Of a stretch of DNA of 37,017 bases, positions 7,275 through 15,305 are shown piece after piece. The notes under the pieces were generated by a model. It had not been told where the DNA came from. It did not search any database and worked only from the letters and a program-made list of their open reading frames with translations. Where the stretch lies: positions 1-37,017 of the forward strand of contig JAWKQM010000018.1 in the NCBI GenBank assembly GCA_041390145.1, in the 5' to 3' direction. The translations under genes and the position numbers were made by a program. Position 1 is the first letter of the stretch; each line of letters opens with the position of its first letter. Source of the stretch: Gemmatimonadales bacterium (GTDB lineage Bacteria; Gemmatimonadota; Gemmatimonadetes; Gemmatimonadales; GWC2-71-9).

Positions 7275-9104
7275 GTGAGTACCGACGCTCTCGCGCCATT
7301 GCAGGCGCTGCTCGCAGGCCAGTACACCCTTGAGCGGGAACTCGGACGGGGCGGCATGGGGGTCGTGTACCTGGCCCGGGATGTTCGCCTCGACCGGCCC
7401 GTAGCCATCAAGGTCCTCCCCCGCGCGCTGGCGGCCGACCCCGAACTTCGGGAACGGTTCCTTCGCGAGGCCCGCACCTCGGCCCAGCTCTCCCACCCCA
7501 ACATCGTGCCGATCTACCGCGCCGACGAAATCGACGGCGTGGCCTTCTTTGCCATGGGCTTTGTCGACGGCGAAAACCTCGCCGAGCGGCTGCGCGCGCG
7601 CGGCCCGCTTCCTCCCGCCGAGGCGGTGCGCGTCCTGCGCGAGGCGGCGTGGGCGCTCGCGTACGCGCATGCCCGTGGAGTCGTCCACCGCGACGTGAAG
7701 CCGGAGAACATCATGATCGAGCGCGGCACCAACCGCGCCATCGTGACGGACTTTGGCATCGCGCAGAACCGGCTGGCCACCCCGCTGACACAGGGGGGCA
7801 TGGTCCTCGGCTCGGTGCACTACATGAGCCCGGAGCAGGCCGCCGGCGACAAGCTCGACGGCCGGAGCGATCTCTACTCCCTCGGCGTCGTCGGCTTCCA
7901 GATCCTCAGCGGCCGCCTCCCGTTCGACGCCGCCGAAGCCGCGACCGTCATGGCCCAGCAGGTGACGCGCCCGGCGCCGTCCCTGTCAGCCGTCGCGCCC
8001 AACCTGCCTCCGGGACTGGTGGCGGTGATCGATCGCAGCCTCAGCAAGGCTCCCGGCGACCGCTACCCCACCGGCGAGGCATTTGCGGAGGCCCTGGAAA
8101 CGGCGCTGCAGTCGGCGGCGCTGCCGGCCGCCGCGGGTTCGCTGGCGGAGGTGGTGAGCACCGACCAGGCACGGGCCATCTGGCTCCGCGCCGCGCAACT
8201 CCAGGCGGAGGCCACTACCCGGCTCCAGGCGCGCTACCGGGAGCCACAGTCGGACGACACGCCCGCTGGCCCCGCGCCGAGCGGCGGCTATCGTCTGCAG
8301 GACGTGGAACAGGCGGCCTCCGAGGCCGGCATCGCGGCGGAGTTTGTCGCCATGGCCATCGCCGAGCGGCCGGCCGGCACGGAAGTCGGGCCGGCGGACC
8401 TGTCGGCGCGAGAAGATCGGACGCTCACCCGGATGCTCGGCACCCGCGACCGGAGCATTTCATCCTCCCGGGTGGTCCGGGCCGCACCGAAGGAGGTCCT
8501 GGAGGCCATCGGCCGGGTGCTGACCGCGCCGCCGTATGGGCTCAAGCTGCGCGACACCGTCGGCGGGCATCCCCTCGACGGGGGCGTCCTGGTGTTCGAC
8601 GTCTCGTTGCTGCGAAACGTGATCCTCGCCTTCGACGGCGTGCTCAGCATGTTCCGCTACCGCATGACGCAGCTCGAAATCGAGCAGCTGCATGTGGCGC
8701 TCAAGCCGGTGGGGTCCCCCACGAGCGGATGCGAGGTCACGGTATCGGCTGACCTGCGTCGGGGGCTGCGGAAGGCGTGGCTGGTGGACAAGTGGGTCAC
8801 GGGGGTCGTGGGCCTGACGGGCGCGGCTGCAGGGGCGGGAATCGGACTGACCATCGCGCTGGGACCGCTGGCCGCGGCGGTGGCGGCGGCAGGAGCCGTG
8901 GTGGCCGGCGGAGCCTCCCTCGCGGGGTGCCGATGGGGATACCGCTACGCCTTGAAGAAGGGACGCGAGGAACTCGAGGGGATGCTGACGGCGCTGGGGG
9001 GAGACCTGCGTGCCGCGTCCGTCTTCGGTACACCCCCGCCGGCCGCCGCGCACCGGCTTCCTCCCGGATCCGGCGACCCGAACGCGCTGCTCGGCGGCCC
9101 CTGA
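7275..9104 (+). CDS. Membrane-anchored Hanks-type Ser/Thr protein kinase with a family-specific C-terminal module
   Basis: The protein has 609 residues from GTG 7275 (GAGGGG 10 bases upstream; the ATG at 7233 has no such site). The kinase domain spans about 17-285: glycine loop LGRGGMGVVYLA, VAIK with Lys46, VVHRDVKPEN with Asp140, DFG at 159-161, and MSPEQAAG in place of APE. All catalytic residues are present. After a linker, residues about 300-365 (QARAIWLRAAQLQAE ... GYRLQDVEQAASEAGIAAEFV) form a helical module also seen in the protein at 29109-29828. Next comes a domain of about 140 residues (SRVVRAAPKEVLEAIGRVL...) reminiscent of a SRPBCC fold (tentative). A Gly/Ala-rich transmembrane hairpin (about 508-552) and a short helix with a Pro-rich tail end it. 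The tail is unlike PASTA or TPR kinases. Targets are unknown; the divergent osmotic operon is a candidate by position only. Confidence 0.9.
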   Translation: MSTDALAPLQALLAGQYTLERELGRGGMGVVYLARDVRLDRPVAIKVLPRALAADPELRERFLREARTSAQLSHPNIVPIYRADEIDGVAFFAMGFVDGENLAERLRARGPLPPAEAVRVLREAAWALAYAHARGVVHRDVKPENIMIERGTNRAIVTDFGIAQNRLATPLTQGGMVLGSVHYMSPEQAAGDKLDGRSDLYSLGVVGFQILSGRLPFDAAEAATVMAQQVTRPAPSLSAVAPNLPPGLVAVIDRSLSKAPGDRYPTGEAFAEALETALQSAALPAAAGSLAEVVSTDQARAIWLRAAQLQAEATTRLQARYREPQSDDTPAGPAPSGGYRLQDVEQAASEAGIAAEFVAMAIAERPAGTEVGPADLSAREDRTLTRMLGTRDRSISSSRVVRAAPKEVLEAIGRVLTAPPYGLKLRDTVGGHPLDGGVLVFDVSLLRNVILAFDGVLSMFRYRMTQLEIEQLHVALKPVGSPTSGCEVTVSADLRRGLRKAWLVDKWVTGVVGLTGAAAGAGIGLTIALGPLAAAVAAAGAVVAGGASLAGCRWGYRYALKKGREELEGMLTALGGDLRAASVFGTPPPAAAHRLPPGSGDPNALLGGP

Positions 9105-9116
9105 CGGGCCGGGAGT

Positions 9117-9746
9117 TCACTCCGCGGCGGGCACGCCGTCGAAGAAGTCCACCTCGCCCGTCTCCAGGGAATATTCGGCGCCCACCACCAGGAGCCCCTC
9201 CTCGCGCACCAGCTGCTCGAGGACGGCCGAGCCGTGCCGCAGGTGGTCGGCCGACGCCCGGATGTTGAGCCGCACCGCCTGCTCGATGATCGCGTCCCGG
9301 TCGTGCTTCAGGTCGGTGGCGAGCAGGCTTTCCACAGAGGGACGGATCCGATCCACGATCGATCGGAGGTTGCGGGACTGGTTTGCGGTCGGTCGCTGCA
9401 GCTCGTCGAGGGTGGCGGTGACGGCCCCGCACTTCGAGTGGCCGAGGACCACGACCAGGCGCGTGCCGAACTGCGAGGCGGCGAACTCGACGCTCCCGAC
9501 CAGGGAGGGCGCCACGATGTTGCCGGCCACGCGAATGACGAAGAGGTCGCCGAGCCCCTGATCAAAGATCAGCTCCGCGGGCACCCGCGCGTCGGAGCAG
9601 CCGAGGATGATGGCGAGCGGTTCCTGCGCCGACGGCAGCTCCGGCCGCTTCGTGTGGCTGACGATCGTGTCCGGTCCACGCACGTTCGCGGCGAACCGGG
9701 CGTTGCCCTGCACAAGGCGATCCAGCGCTTCGCGTCCTGAAATCAT
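9117..9746 (-). CDS. Beta-class carbonic anhydrase
   Basis: It interconverts CO2 and bicarbonate in the cytoplasm. The protein has 209 residues. Zinc ligands and the catalytic dyad are visible: CSDARVPAELIF (C-x-D-x-R) and VLGHSKCGAV (H-x-x-C). 'VIRVAGNIVAPSLVGSVEFAA' is the conserved core. The start ATG at 9746 has GGGGAGG 8 bases upstream; an upstream in-frame ATG at 9839 would enter the preceding gene and was not used. It lies 50 bp after the VIT-type gene and so is probably last in the operon with it and the APC-Usp permease. It is convergent with the kinase, with 12 bp between the stops. Confidence 0.95.
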   Translation of the reverse strand: MISGREALDRLVQGNARFAANVRGPDTIVSHTKRPELPSAQEPLAIILGCSDARVPAELIFDQGLGDLFVIRVAGNIVAPSLVGSVEFAASQFGTRLVVVLGHSKCGAVTATLDELQRPTANQSRNLRSIVDRIRPSVESLLATDLKHDRDAIIEQAVRLNIRASADHLRHGSAVLEQLVREEGLLVVGAEYSLETGEVDFFDGVPAAE

Positions 9747-9796
9747 ATGGGTGGCCTCCCCAGAGAGTGCATCGGAGGTGTGCCTGCGGATATGTG

Positions 9797-10483
9797 CTAG
9801 ATGGCGGCCCCGAAGAGGCGTCCGACCAGGGCGGTGCATCCCATGGCCACGGCGCCCCAGAAGGCCACCCGGACGGCACCCCGCATGCGGGGCGCGCCGC
9901 CGATGTGGGCGGCGACGGCGCCCAACACGACAAGCAGCAGCAGCGTCACGCCCACGACACCAGGCGTGAGGATCCCGGTCGGCAATACGGCGGCGAGAAT
10001 CACCGGCGGTGCGGCCCCGACCGCGAAGGAGGCGGCCGAGGCGAGCGCGGCCTGGATCGGGCGCGCCCGGGTCAGGTCGTGGATGCCGAGCTCATCCCGG
10101 GCGTGGGCCCCGAGGGCGTCATGCGCCGTGAGCTGATCAGCGACCTGGAGGGCCAGCTCCGGGCTGACACCCCGTGACACATAGATGCCCGCGAGCTCCG
10201 CGCGTTCCTCCTCGGGTGCCTCCGCAAGCTCTCCGCGCTCTCGCACGAGGTCGGCGTCTTCGGTGTCCGCCTGGGAGCTGACCGAGACGTACTCGCCGGC
10301 GGCCATCGAGAGGGCGCCGGCGGCGAGCCCAGCCACGGCGGCAAGCAACACCGCCGCCCGGTCCGGCTGGGCAGCGGCCACTCCAACCACCAGGCTGCTG
10401 GTGGAGATGAGTCCGTCGTTGGCACCGAGGACGGCAGCGCGCAGCCAGCTGATGCGGTCGCTACGATGCGTTTCAGTGCCCAT
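9797..10483 (-). CDS. VIT1/CCC1-family transporter
   Basis: The 228-residue integral membrane protein begins RISWLRAAVLGANDGLISTSSLVVGVAAA, the signature first helix of the VIT family (eukaryotic iron/manganese vacuolar transporters and bacterial relatives). It goes on with AGALSMAAGEYVSVSSQADTEDADL, then a charged loop with acidic residues (ERGELAEAPEEERAEL, about residues 83-98) and three more helices. In VIT1 the acidic cytoplasmic segment binds metal; the bacterial members are assumed to export Fe2+ or Mn2+. The ATG at 10483 has GGAGGC 7 bases upstream. The gene lies 36 bp after the permease-Usp gene. Metal specificity cannot be stated. Confidence 0.88.
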   Translation of the reverse strand: MGTETHRSDRISWLRAAVLGANDGLISTSSLVVGVAAAQPDRAAVLLAAVAGLAAGALSMAAGEYVSVSSQADTEDADLVRERGELAEAPEEERAELAGIYVSRGVSPELALQVADQLTAHDALGAHARDELGIHDLTRARPIQAALASAASFAVGAAPPVILAAVLPTGILTPGVVGVTLLLLVVLGAVAAHIGGAPRMRGAVRVAFWGAVAMGCTALVGRLFGAAI

Positions 10484-10519
10484 GGGCTTGCCTCCGCTGA
10501 CGGAAGACGGCCTGTGTCA

Positions 10520-12796
10520 TCACTCCTTCGCCTGCCCGCGTCCGATCCCCACCACCGTCACCGCCCACACCGGGCAGTGGGCGGAGAGGACGACGCTTTC
10601 CGTCACGCTCCCGACTTCCACGCCGATTTCCTCCGGCCCGCCCCGCCCGCGTGTGGCCATCATGATCAAGTCGCAGCCCTCGGATTCGGCCACGCTGGTG
10701 ATGGTGCGGCTGGCGCCCGATCCCGTCACCCTGGTCTCGGCGCTGATGCCGATCGCGCCGAGCGCCTGGGAGACGGACGCGAGGTACTCCTCCAGCCGGG
10801 GGACCTCGCTCTCGGCCTCCGGCACGGCCAACAGCACGACGGTGCTGCTGAAGTGGCGCGCGAGGATGCGTGCCGACGGGAGCACCTCCTCGGAGTCCAC
10901 CGACCCGTCGAGCGACACCAGCAGCTTCTTGAACGCCGTGTGCCGGCTGGTCCAGGCGTCGGTCGGGCGGATGATTAACACCGGCAGTTCGGTCTGGCGC
11001 ACAACGGCCGTGGCGGTGTTCCGGCCCAGGAGCCGGTCCACCCGGGATCGGCCGTGCGTGGCCATCACGATCACGTCCGCGTTGCTCTCAATGCCGTGCC
11101 GGCCGATCTCCTCGGGAATGCTGCCGCTCCGCATGCTGATCTCCGCCTTCACGCCGCGCTGCCGAAGCGTCTCGGCCAGACGGTTGAGGTAGGCCTCGGT
11201 GGCGGAGCGGGCCTCCGCCGGCTCGCCGTTGCCCTCGGGCCGTCCGGACTTCACCGACATCAGGTCGATCCGGCCATCCACGGTGCGTGCCAGCAGCTCC
11301 GCAACCGGCAGGGCCTGCTCGGCCAGGGCGGAGCCGTCGAGCGGCACCATGATCCGGTCCACACCAAAATCGCCGTCGGGGAGGTCGTCCCGCTGGAAGG
11401 GGAGGAGGTACTGTGCGGAGAAGAACCGGCCAAGGTGTTCATCCAGCGGTTTCGGCGCGCCCAGACGGCTCCGGAACATGCTGAAAACGAGGTACAGCGC
11501 CGGAATGAAGAGCAGGTAGGTCCACGCCCCCTCGAAGAAGCGCTCGTCGAAGATGATGAACGTGGCCACGGTGGTCAGCAGCGCGGCGACGATGGTGCCC
11601 GCGAGCGTGGCGGCCCCACCGGGAGTGAACTGCGTCCGCAATTGCCGCAGCAGGCGCTTGGCGGCGGCCCACCCGGTCATGCTCAGCAGGATGAAGACGC
11701 CGGCGGCGTAGATGGCGAGGTACGTCTCCTCGTGGGTCCCGAAGGCCAGGAAGCAGAGGGCCACGATGCCGACCTCGACCCAGACCGGCTTGTCGGCCAC
11801 GTCGAACCGGTTGCGGATGCCGAGCCAGGCGGGGATGTAGTGCCGGTAGCGGAGGCCGAGGGCCAGGTTCTGGATGCCCTGGGCGCTGGCGGCCGCGGCG
11901 GAGGCCAGCACCAGGACGCCGATCAGGGTACCGATCCAGGGCAGCGGCGACGGCAGCAGGTGGTCCATCGTCTGGGTGAACACCGAGACGTGGGTGTCGC
12001 TCACGTCCGCCTCGGCGAGGATGGCGGGTCCGACGATCAGCATCGTCAGGCAGGTGGTGCCCATGATGATGATGAGGCTGCCGAAGGCCTTCCTGCTCCG
12101 CTCGGCACTGGTGCCATCGTAGGCCGCCACCAGGTTGGCAAAGATTTCGATGCCGGTCATCAGCGCCAGGATGCGCGCATATCCGGCCAGCGTGAAGTGC
12201 AGGTAGTCGGGGTGGAACGCGCGCACGTCGAAGGCGGGCAGGTGAAACCCGCGCTGCCAGATGGTGGCGCCGATCATGGTCCACAGGAGGAGGAGGACCG
12301 CCAGCGTGGCCGGCCCGAAGGCGCGCGCGGCCGTCTTCGGGCCGCGGTTGACCAGCCAGCCGATGCCGATGCTGATCAGGACCGCCGCGATCGTCCGGAA
12401 GGGGAGCCCCCCGACGCTGTCGTTGAGCGAGGGGGCGCGGTCGGCCATGAAGGTGACCAGCGCCGCGATGCTGACCAGGAAGGTCAGGGTGTATTCGACG
12501 AAGGTGATGCCGGCGTTCACCTTGACGGCCCACGACCCGAACTCCTCCTCGGTAAGCCCGCTGCCGCCGCTGCCGTCGACCACCCACCGCATCACCAGCC
12601 GGTACATCGCGCTGACCATCACCACGGTGAACACGACCATCCAGATGCTGGCGCCGAAGGTGACCTCGGCGACGCCCGCGATGACGATCAGCTTGAGAAA
12701 GGGCCCGAAGACATAGAGCGGCGAGGTGGCGGGGTCACCGCCACCGGCGAGGGCGCCCTGGAATGCGTTGCTCAGGCGGTGAGAGACGTGTGCCAT
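10520..12796 (-). CDS. APC-superfamily permease fused to two UspA domains
   Basis: The protein has 758 residues. Residues about 1-465 form an APC-type transporter with about 12 helices, beginning ALAGGGDPATSPLYVFGPF and including GYARILALMTGIEIFANLVAAYDG and SAAAASAQGIQNLALGLRYR. Two universal-stress domains follow: Usp1 about 480-612 (DRIMVPLDGSALAEQALPVA ... ATHGRSRVDRLLGRNTATAV) and Usp2 about 620-758 (KKLLVSLDGSVDSEEVLPSA ... ATRGRGGPEEIGVEVGSVTESV). Usp2 keeps a near-canonical G-x2-G-x8-G-S nucleotide motif; Usp1 has Arg where the second Gly and the Ser should be. The substrate is unknown (amino acids, polyamines and K+ are options in the superfamily). The ATG at 12796 follows GAGG; the open frame continues to 13984 but that part is antisense to the LysR gene. 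It heads an operon with VIT and carbonic anhydrase. Confidence 0.88.
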   Translation of the reverse strand: MAHVSHRLSNAFQGALAGGGDPATSPLYVFGPFLKLIVIAGVAEVTFGASIWMVVFTVVMVSAMYRLVMRWVVDGSGGSGLTEEEFGSWAVKVNAGITFVEYTLTFLVSIAALVTFMADRAPSLNDSVGGLPFRTIAAVLISIGIGWLVNRGPKTAARAFGPATLAVLLLLWTMIGATIWQRGFHLPAFDVRAFHPDYLHFTLAGYARILALMTGIEIFANLVAAYDGTSAERSRKAFGSLIIIMGTTCLTMLIVGPAILAEADVSDTHVSVFTQTMDHLLPSPLPWIGTLIGVLVLASAAAASAQGIQNLALGLRYRHYIPAWLGIRNRFDVADKPVWVEVGIVALCFLAFGTHEETYLAIYAAGVFILLSMTGWAAAKRLLRQLRTQFTPGGAATLAGTIVAALLTTVATFIIFDERFFEGAWTYLLFIPALYLVFSMFRSRLGAPKPLDEHLGRFFSAQYLLPFQRDDLPDGDFGVDRIMVPLDGSALAEQALPVAELLARTVDGRIDLMSVKSGRPEGNGEPAEARSATEAYLNRLAETLRQRGVKAEISMRSGSIPEEIGRHGIESNADVIVMATHGRSRVDRLLGRNTATAVVRQTELPVLIIRPTDAWTSRHTAFKKLLVSLDGSVDSEEVLPSARILARHFSSTVVLLAVPEAESEVPRLEEYLASVSQALGAIGISAETRVTGSGASRTITSVAESEGCDLIMMATRGRGGPEEIGVEVGSVTESVVLSAHCPVWAVTVVGIGRGQAKE

Positions 12797-13062
12797 GCGT
12801 TGCCTCGGCCCGCCGCACCCGTGCGGTCGGCTCGACGGAGGGGAGGGAAGTCGGTGATTGGAGTGGGCTGCGTCGACCGGAGGGAAGATAGCGCGGTCGG
12901 GGGAGGCCCGCGTCGTTCGACACGCTGCGTGCCCGGGTCGGGGCCGACCAGCCGGGTCACGTGGGCGGCTGCCCCGGAGAGCAGGGGGGCCAGCAGGGGC
13001 AGCGGCCACTGGCCGATGGGCGGCACGGGACTCTCCACTCCATTCTTTTTGCGAACGCGGGG
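12797..13062 (-). other. Long leader between permease gene and its promoter
   Basis: About 260 bp of GC-rich DNA separate the permease ATG from the best minus-strand promoter. A second TATCTT (reverse of 12885-12890) could be a nearer -10 box but has no -35 partner at normal spacing. No conserved riboswitch was recognised. If transcription starts near 13056, the leader is unusually long and could hold regulatory structure. No gene is visible in it. Confidence 0.4.
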
Positions 13063-13091
13063 AAGATAGGGCTTGTAAAATGTTCTGTAAA
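13063..13091 (-). promoter_or_regulatory. Candidate sigma-70 promoter for the permease operon
   Basis: Reading the minus strand, TTTACA (13091-13086) and TATCTT (13068-13063) are separated by exactly 17 bp. The -35 box is embedded in the palindrome TGTAAAATACA at 13086-13096, so a regulator bound there would contact or block it. Confidence 0.55.
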
Positions 13092-13129
13092 ATACATATT
13101 GCTCGATACATCCATCTTACATACAGAAC
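13074..13129. promoter_or_regulatory. Candidate LysR operator: direct and inverted repeats
   Basis: This is the most AT-rich stretch in the window. TGTAAAAT occurs twice, 12 bp apart (13074-13081 and 13086-13093). GTTCTGTA at 13082-13089 is matched by its exact reverse complement TACAGAAC at 13122-13129, 40 bp centre to centre, close to four helical turns. TGTA-AAA-TACA at 13086-13096 is itself a palindrome. LysR regulators usually bind a T-N11-A type dyad next to their own divergent promoter, so the 13133 product is the obvious candidate ligand (inference). The last repeat ends three bases before the LysR start codon. Confidence 0.55.
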
Positions 13130-13132
13130 GAT

Positions 13133-14041
13133 ATGGACCCGACCACTCCCCGGCTCAACTACCACCACCTGCACTACTTCTGGGCCGTCGCCCGGGAAGG
13201 CAACCTCACGCGCGCCGCGCGCCGGCTGGGCGTGGCGCAGTCGGCGCTGTCCACCCAGATCAAGACGCTCGAGGACCGGCTCGGCCAGGCGCTCTTTATC
13301 CGCCAGGGGCGGACCCTCGTGCTCAGCGAGGCGGGGCGCATCGCGCTGGAGTACGCCGACACTATCGTGGGTGCCGGCGACGAGCTGGTGGCCACGTTGC
13401 GCGAGGGGCGGCGGCAGGAACGGCTGGTGCTTCGGGTGGGGGCAGTGGCCACCCTCTCGCGCAACTTCCAGGAGGAGTTCCTCGCCCCGGTCCTCGGGAC
13501 GCCGGACGTCGTCCTGATGCTGCAGTCGGGATCCCTGCGCGAACTCCTGGCCCGTCTGGGCACCCATACCGTCGACCTCGTCCTGGCGAATCGCCGGGTA
13601 CAGGAAGACACCGGGACGGCCTGGCGGTGCCGGCGCATCGCGCGACAGCAGGTAAGCCTCGTGGGTCCCCGGCGGCGCCGGCGCCCGTTCCGGTTTCCCG
13701 ACGACCTCGCCAACACCCCCATGGTGCTGCCCAGTCGGGAGCACGAATTCCGGTCGGCGTTCGATCTGATTTGCGAACAGCGGGGTATCACCCTGTCGGT
13801 GGTGGCGGAGGTCGACGACATGGCCATGCTGCGGCTCCTGGCGCGCGACCTCGGGGCGGTCGCCCTGGTGCCGACGGTGGTCGTGCGGGACGAGCTGCAG
13901 TCGGGAGCGCTGCACGAGTACTGCACGGTGCCCGACCTCTACGAGGAGTTCTTCGCGCTCACCGTGCGGCGCCAGTTCCAGCACCCGCTGCTCCGCTCAC
14001 TGCTCGATCGTCCCGAATCGGCGGTCCTGGCCACGGCCTAG
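13133..14041 (+). CDS. LysR-family regulator, NhaR type
   Basis: The protein has 302 residues. The N-terminus LNYHHLHYFWAVAREGNLTRAARRLGVAQSALSTQIKTLEDRLG is a winged helix-turn-helix of the NhaR subgroup, whose members typically begin 'NYHHLYYFW'. NhaR activates the nhaA Na+/H+ antiporter in response to Na+ in E. coli. Residues about 90-295 form the co-inducer domain (FQEEFLAPVLGTPDVVLMLQSG, DMAMLRLLARDLGAVALVPTVVV). No Shine-Dalgarno precedes the ATG: the operator arm TACAGAAC ends at 13129. Translation may be leaderless, with TACATA at 13118-13123 as a possible -10 box. It is divergent from the permease-VIT-carbonic anhydrase operon, its likely target. The ligand is not known. Confidence 0.88.
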   Translation: MDPTTPRLNYHHLHYFWAVAREGNLTRAARRLGVAQSALSTQIKTLEDRLGQALFIRQGRTLVLSEAGRIALEYADTIVGAGDELVATLREGRRQERLVLRVGAVATLSRNFQEEFLAPVLGTPDVVLMLQSGSLRELLARLGTHTVDLVLANRRVQEDTGTAWRCRRIARQQVSLVGPRRRRRPFRFPDDLANTPMVLPSREHEFRSAFDLICEQRGITLSVVAEVDDMAMLRLLARDLGAVALVPTVVVRDELQSGALHEYCTVPDLYEEFFALTVRRQFQHPLLRSLLDRPESAVLATA

Positions 14042-14090
14042 CGGCGTCGCCGGCAATCGATTGCTTCAACCTGGAGGCCTGGCAGCACGC

Positions 14091-15305
14091 ATGTACGAAA
14101 CCTTCGACGGCGACATCCTGGCATTCTCCGCCGGGGGCAAGGCGACCGTGGGCGTCGGCCCCCGGCTCGGCATCATCGGCGGCGGCCAGCTGGCACGCAT
14201 GACGGCGATGGCGGCCCTGCAACTCGGCTGCGATGTCATCATTCTCGAACGCAATCGCTACAGCCCCGCGGCGACGCTGGGCACACACTCGCTGGTCGGC
14301 GACTGGAGTGACGCCGGCGCCCTCCAGGCGCTGGCCGATGGCGCCGACGTGATCGCGCTCGAGAACGAATTTGTCGACGCCGGCGCGCTCGCGGCGCTGG
14401 AAGCACGCGGGCACCTCGTGCTGCCCTCAGCCGGCGCCATGGCCCTCGTGCAGGACAAGTTGCGGCAGAAGGAGGCGCTCGCCGCCGCCGGGGTGCCGAT
14501 TCCCCGGCTGTCCGCCGCGTCCACTCCGGCCGATGTCGTCGCCGCCGGCGAGGCGTGGGGCTGGCCCCTCCTGCTGAAGGCCCGCCGGAACGGGTACGAC
14601 GGCAAGGGGAACGTCACCGTCCGCTCGGCCGCCGAGGTACAGGCAGGGTGGGACCGCTTGGGAGGCGGCACGGGGGGTGGGCTCTTCGTCGAGGAGTACT
14701 GCGATTTCACGGCGGAACTGGCCCTCATCGTGGTCCGCGGGCGGAACGGGGAGTCGGCACGGTACCCCGTGGTGGAAACCGTCCAGCGCAACCATGTGTG
14801 CCACCTGGTGCGGGTGCCGGCGGCCGTGCCTGATGGCATCGCCGACCGGGCCGCGGACCTCGCCGAGCGCGCGGTGGAGGCGACCGGCCTGGTCGGGGCA
14901 GTGGGGGTCGAAATGTTCCTGCTGCCGGATGGCCGCATCGTGCTGAACGAGCTCGCGCCGCGGGTGCACAACTCCGGGCACTACACCATCGAGGGATGCG
15001 AGACTTCCCAATTCGAGAACCATGTGCGCGCCGTCCTGGGCTGGCCGCTGGGATCGACGCGTCTCCTGGCGCCCGCGGCCGTCATGGTCAACCTGCTGGG
15101 CGCGCACCGGAGCCCGGGCCGGCCCGTCGGGCTGGAGCAGGCGCTGGCGGTGCCCGGCGCCCACGTGCACCTCTACGGCAAGGCGATGAGCGGACCGGGG
15201 CGGAAGATGGGCCATGTGACCGCCGTCGGCGCCGACCTGGCCGAGGTGGAAGCCCGCGCCTCGCGCGCGGCCGCCGCCATTCACTTCGGGGAGGCAACAT
15301 CATGA
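14091..15305 (+). CDS. purK: N5-carboxyaminoimidazole ribonucleotide synthase
   Basis: PurK joins AIR, bicarbonate and ATP to give N5-CAIR in purine synthesis. The ATP-grasp enzyme shows LGIIGGGQLARMTAMAA (nucleotide-fold N-terminus), ALENEFVDAGAL, LPLLLKARRNGYDGKGN-type binding loop (WPLLLKARRNGYDGKGN), GGGLFVEEYCDFTAELALIV, YPVVETVQRNHVCH, and NELAPRVHNSGHYTIEGCETSQFENHVRAVLGWPLG. The ATG at 14091 with GGAGG 13 bases upstream gives 404 residues. This start leaves about 25 residues before the usual PurK beginning; the GTG at 14148 would give the normal length and cannot be excluded. Its stop overlaps the purE start by ATGA. It follows the LysR gene on the same strand after about 50 bp. Confidence 0.95.
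   Translation: MYETFDGDILAFSAGGKATVGVGPRLGIIGGGQLARMTAMAALQLGCDVIILERNRYSPAATLGTHSLVGDWSDAGALQALADGADVIALENEFVDAGALAALEARGHLVLPSAGAMALVQDKLRQKEALAAAGVPIPRLSAASTPADVVAAGEAWGWPLLLKARRNGYDGKGNVTVRSAAEVQAGWDRLGGGTGGGLFVEEYCDFTAELALIVVRGRNGESARYPVVETVQRNHVCHLVRVPAAVPDGIADRAADLAERAVEATGLVGAVGVEMFLLPDGRIVLNELAPRVHNSGHYTIEGCETSQFENHVRAVLGWPLGSTRLLAPAAVMVNLLGAHRSPGRPVGLEQALAVPGAHVHLYGKAMSGPGRKMGHVTAVGADLAEVEARASRAAAAIHFGEATS

Noticed and set aside
11054..13069. 671-residue plus-strand open frame
   Set aside because: It is antisense to the APC-Usp permease and rich in His/Gln/Arg/Gly, typical of a high-GC shadow frame.
13074..13093. TGTAAAAT repeats as a CRISPR or iteron array
   Set aside because: Only two copies with 12-bp period and no spacers; they fit a regulator site next to a divergent LysR gene.
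12797..13984. N-terminal extension of the permease frame
   Set aside because: The open frame continues upstream but lies antisense to the LysR gene; the permease family starts near the ATG at 12796, which has a ribosome binding site.
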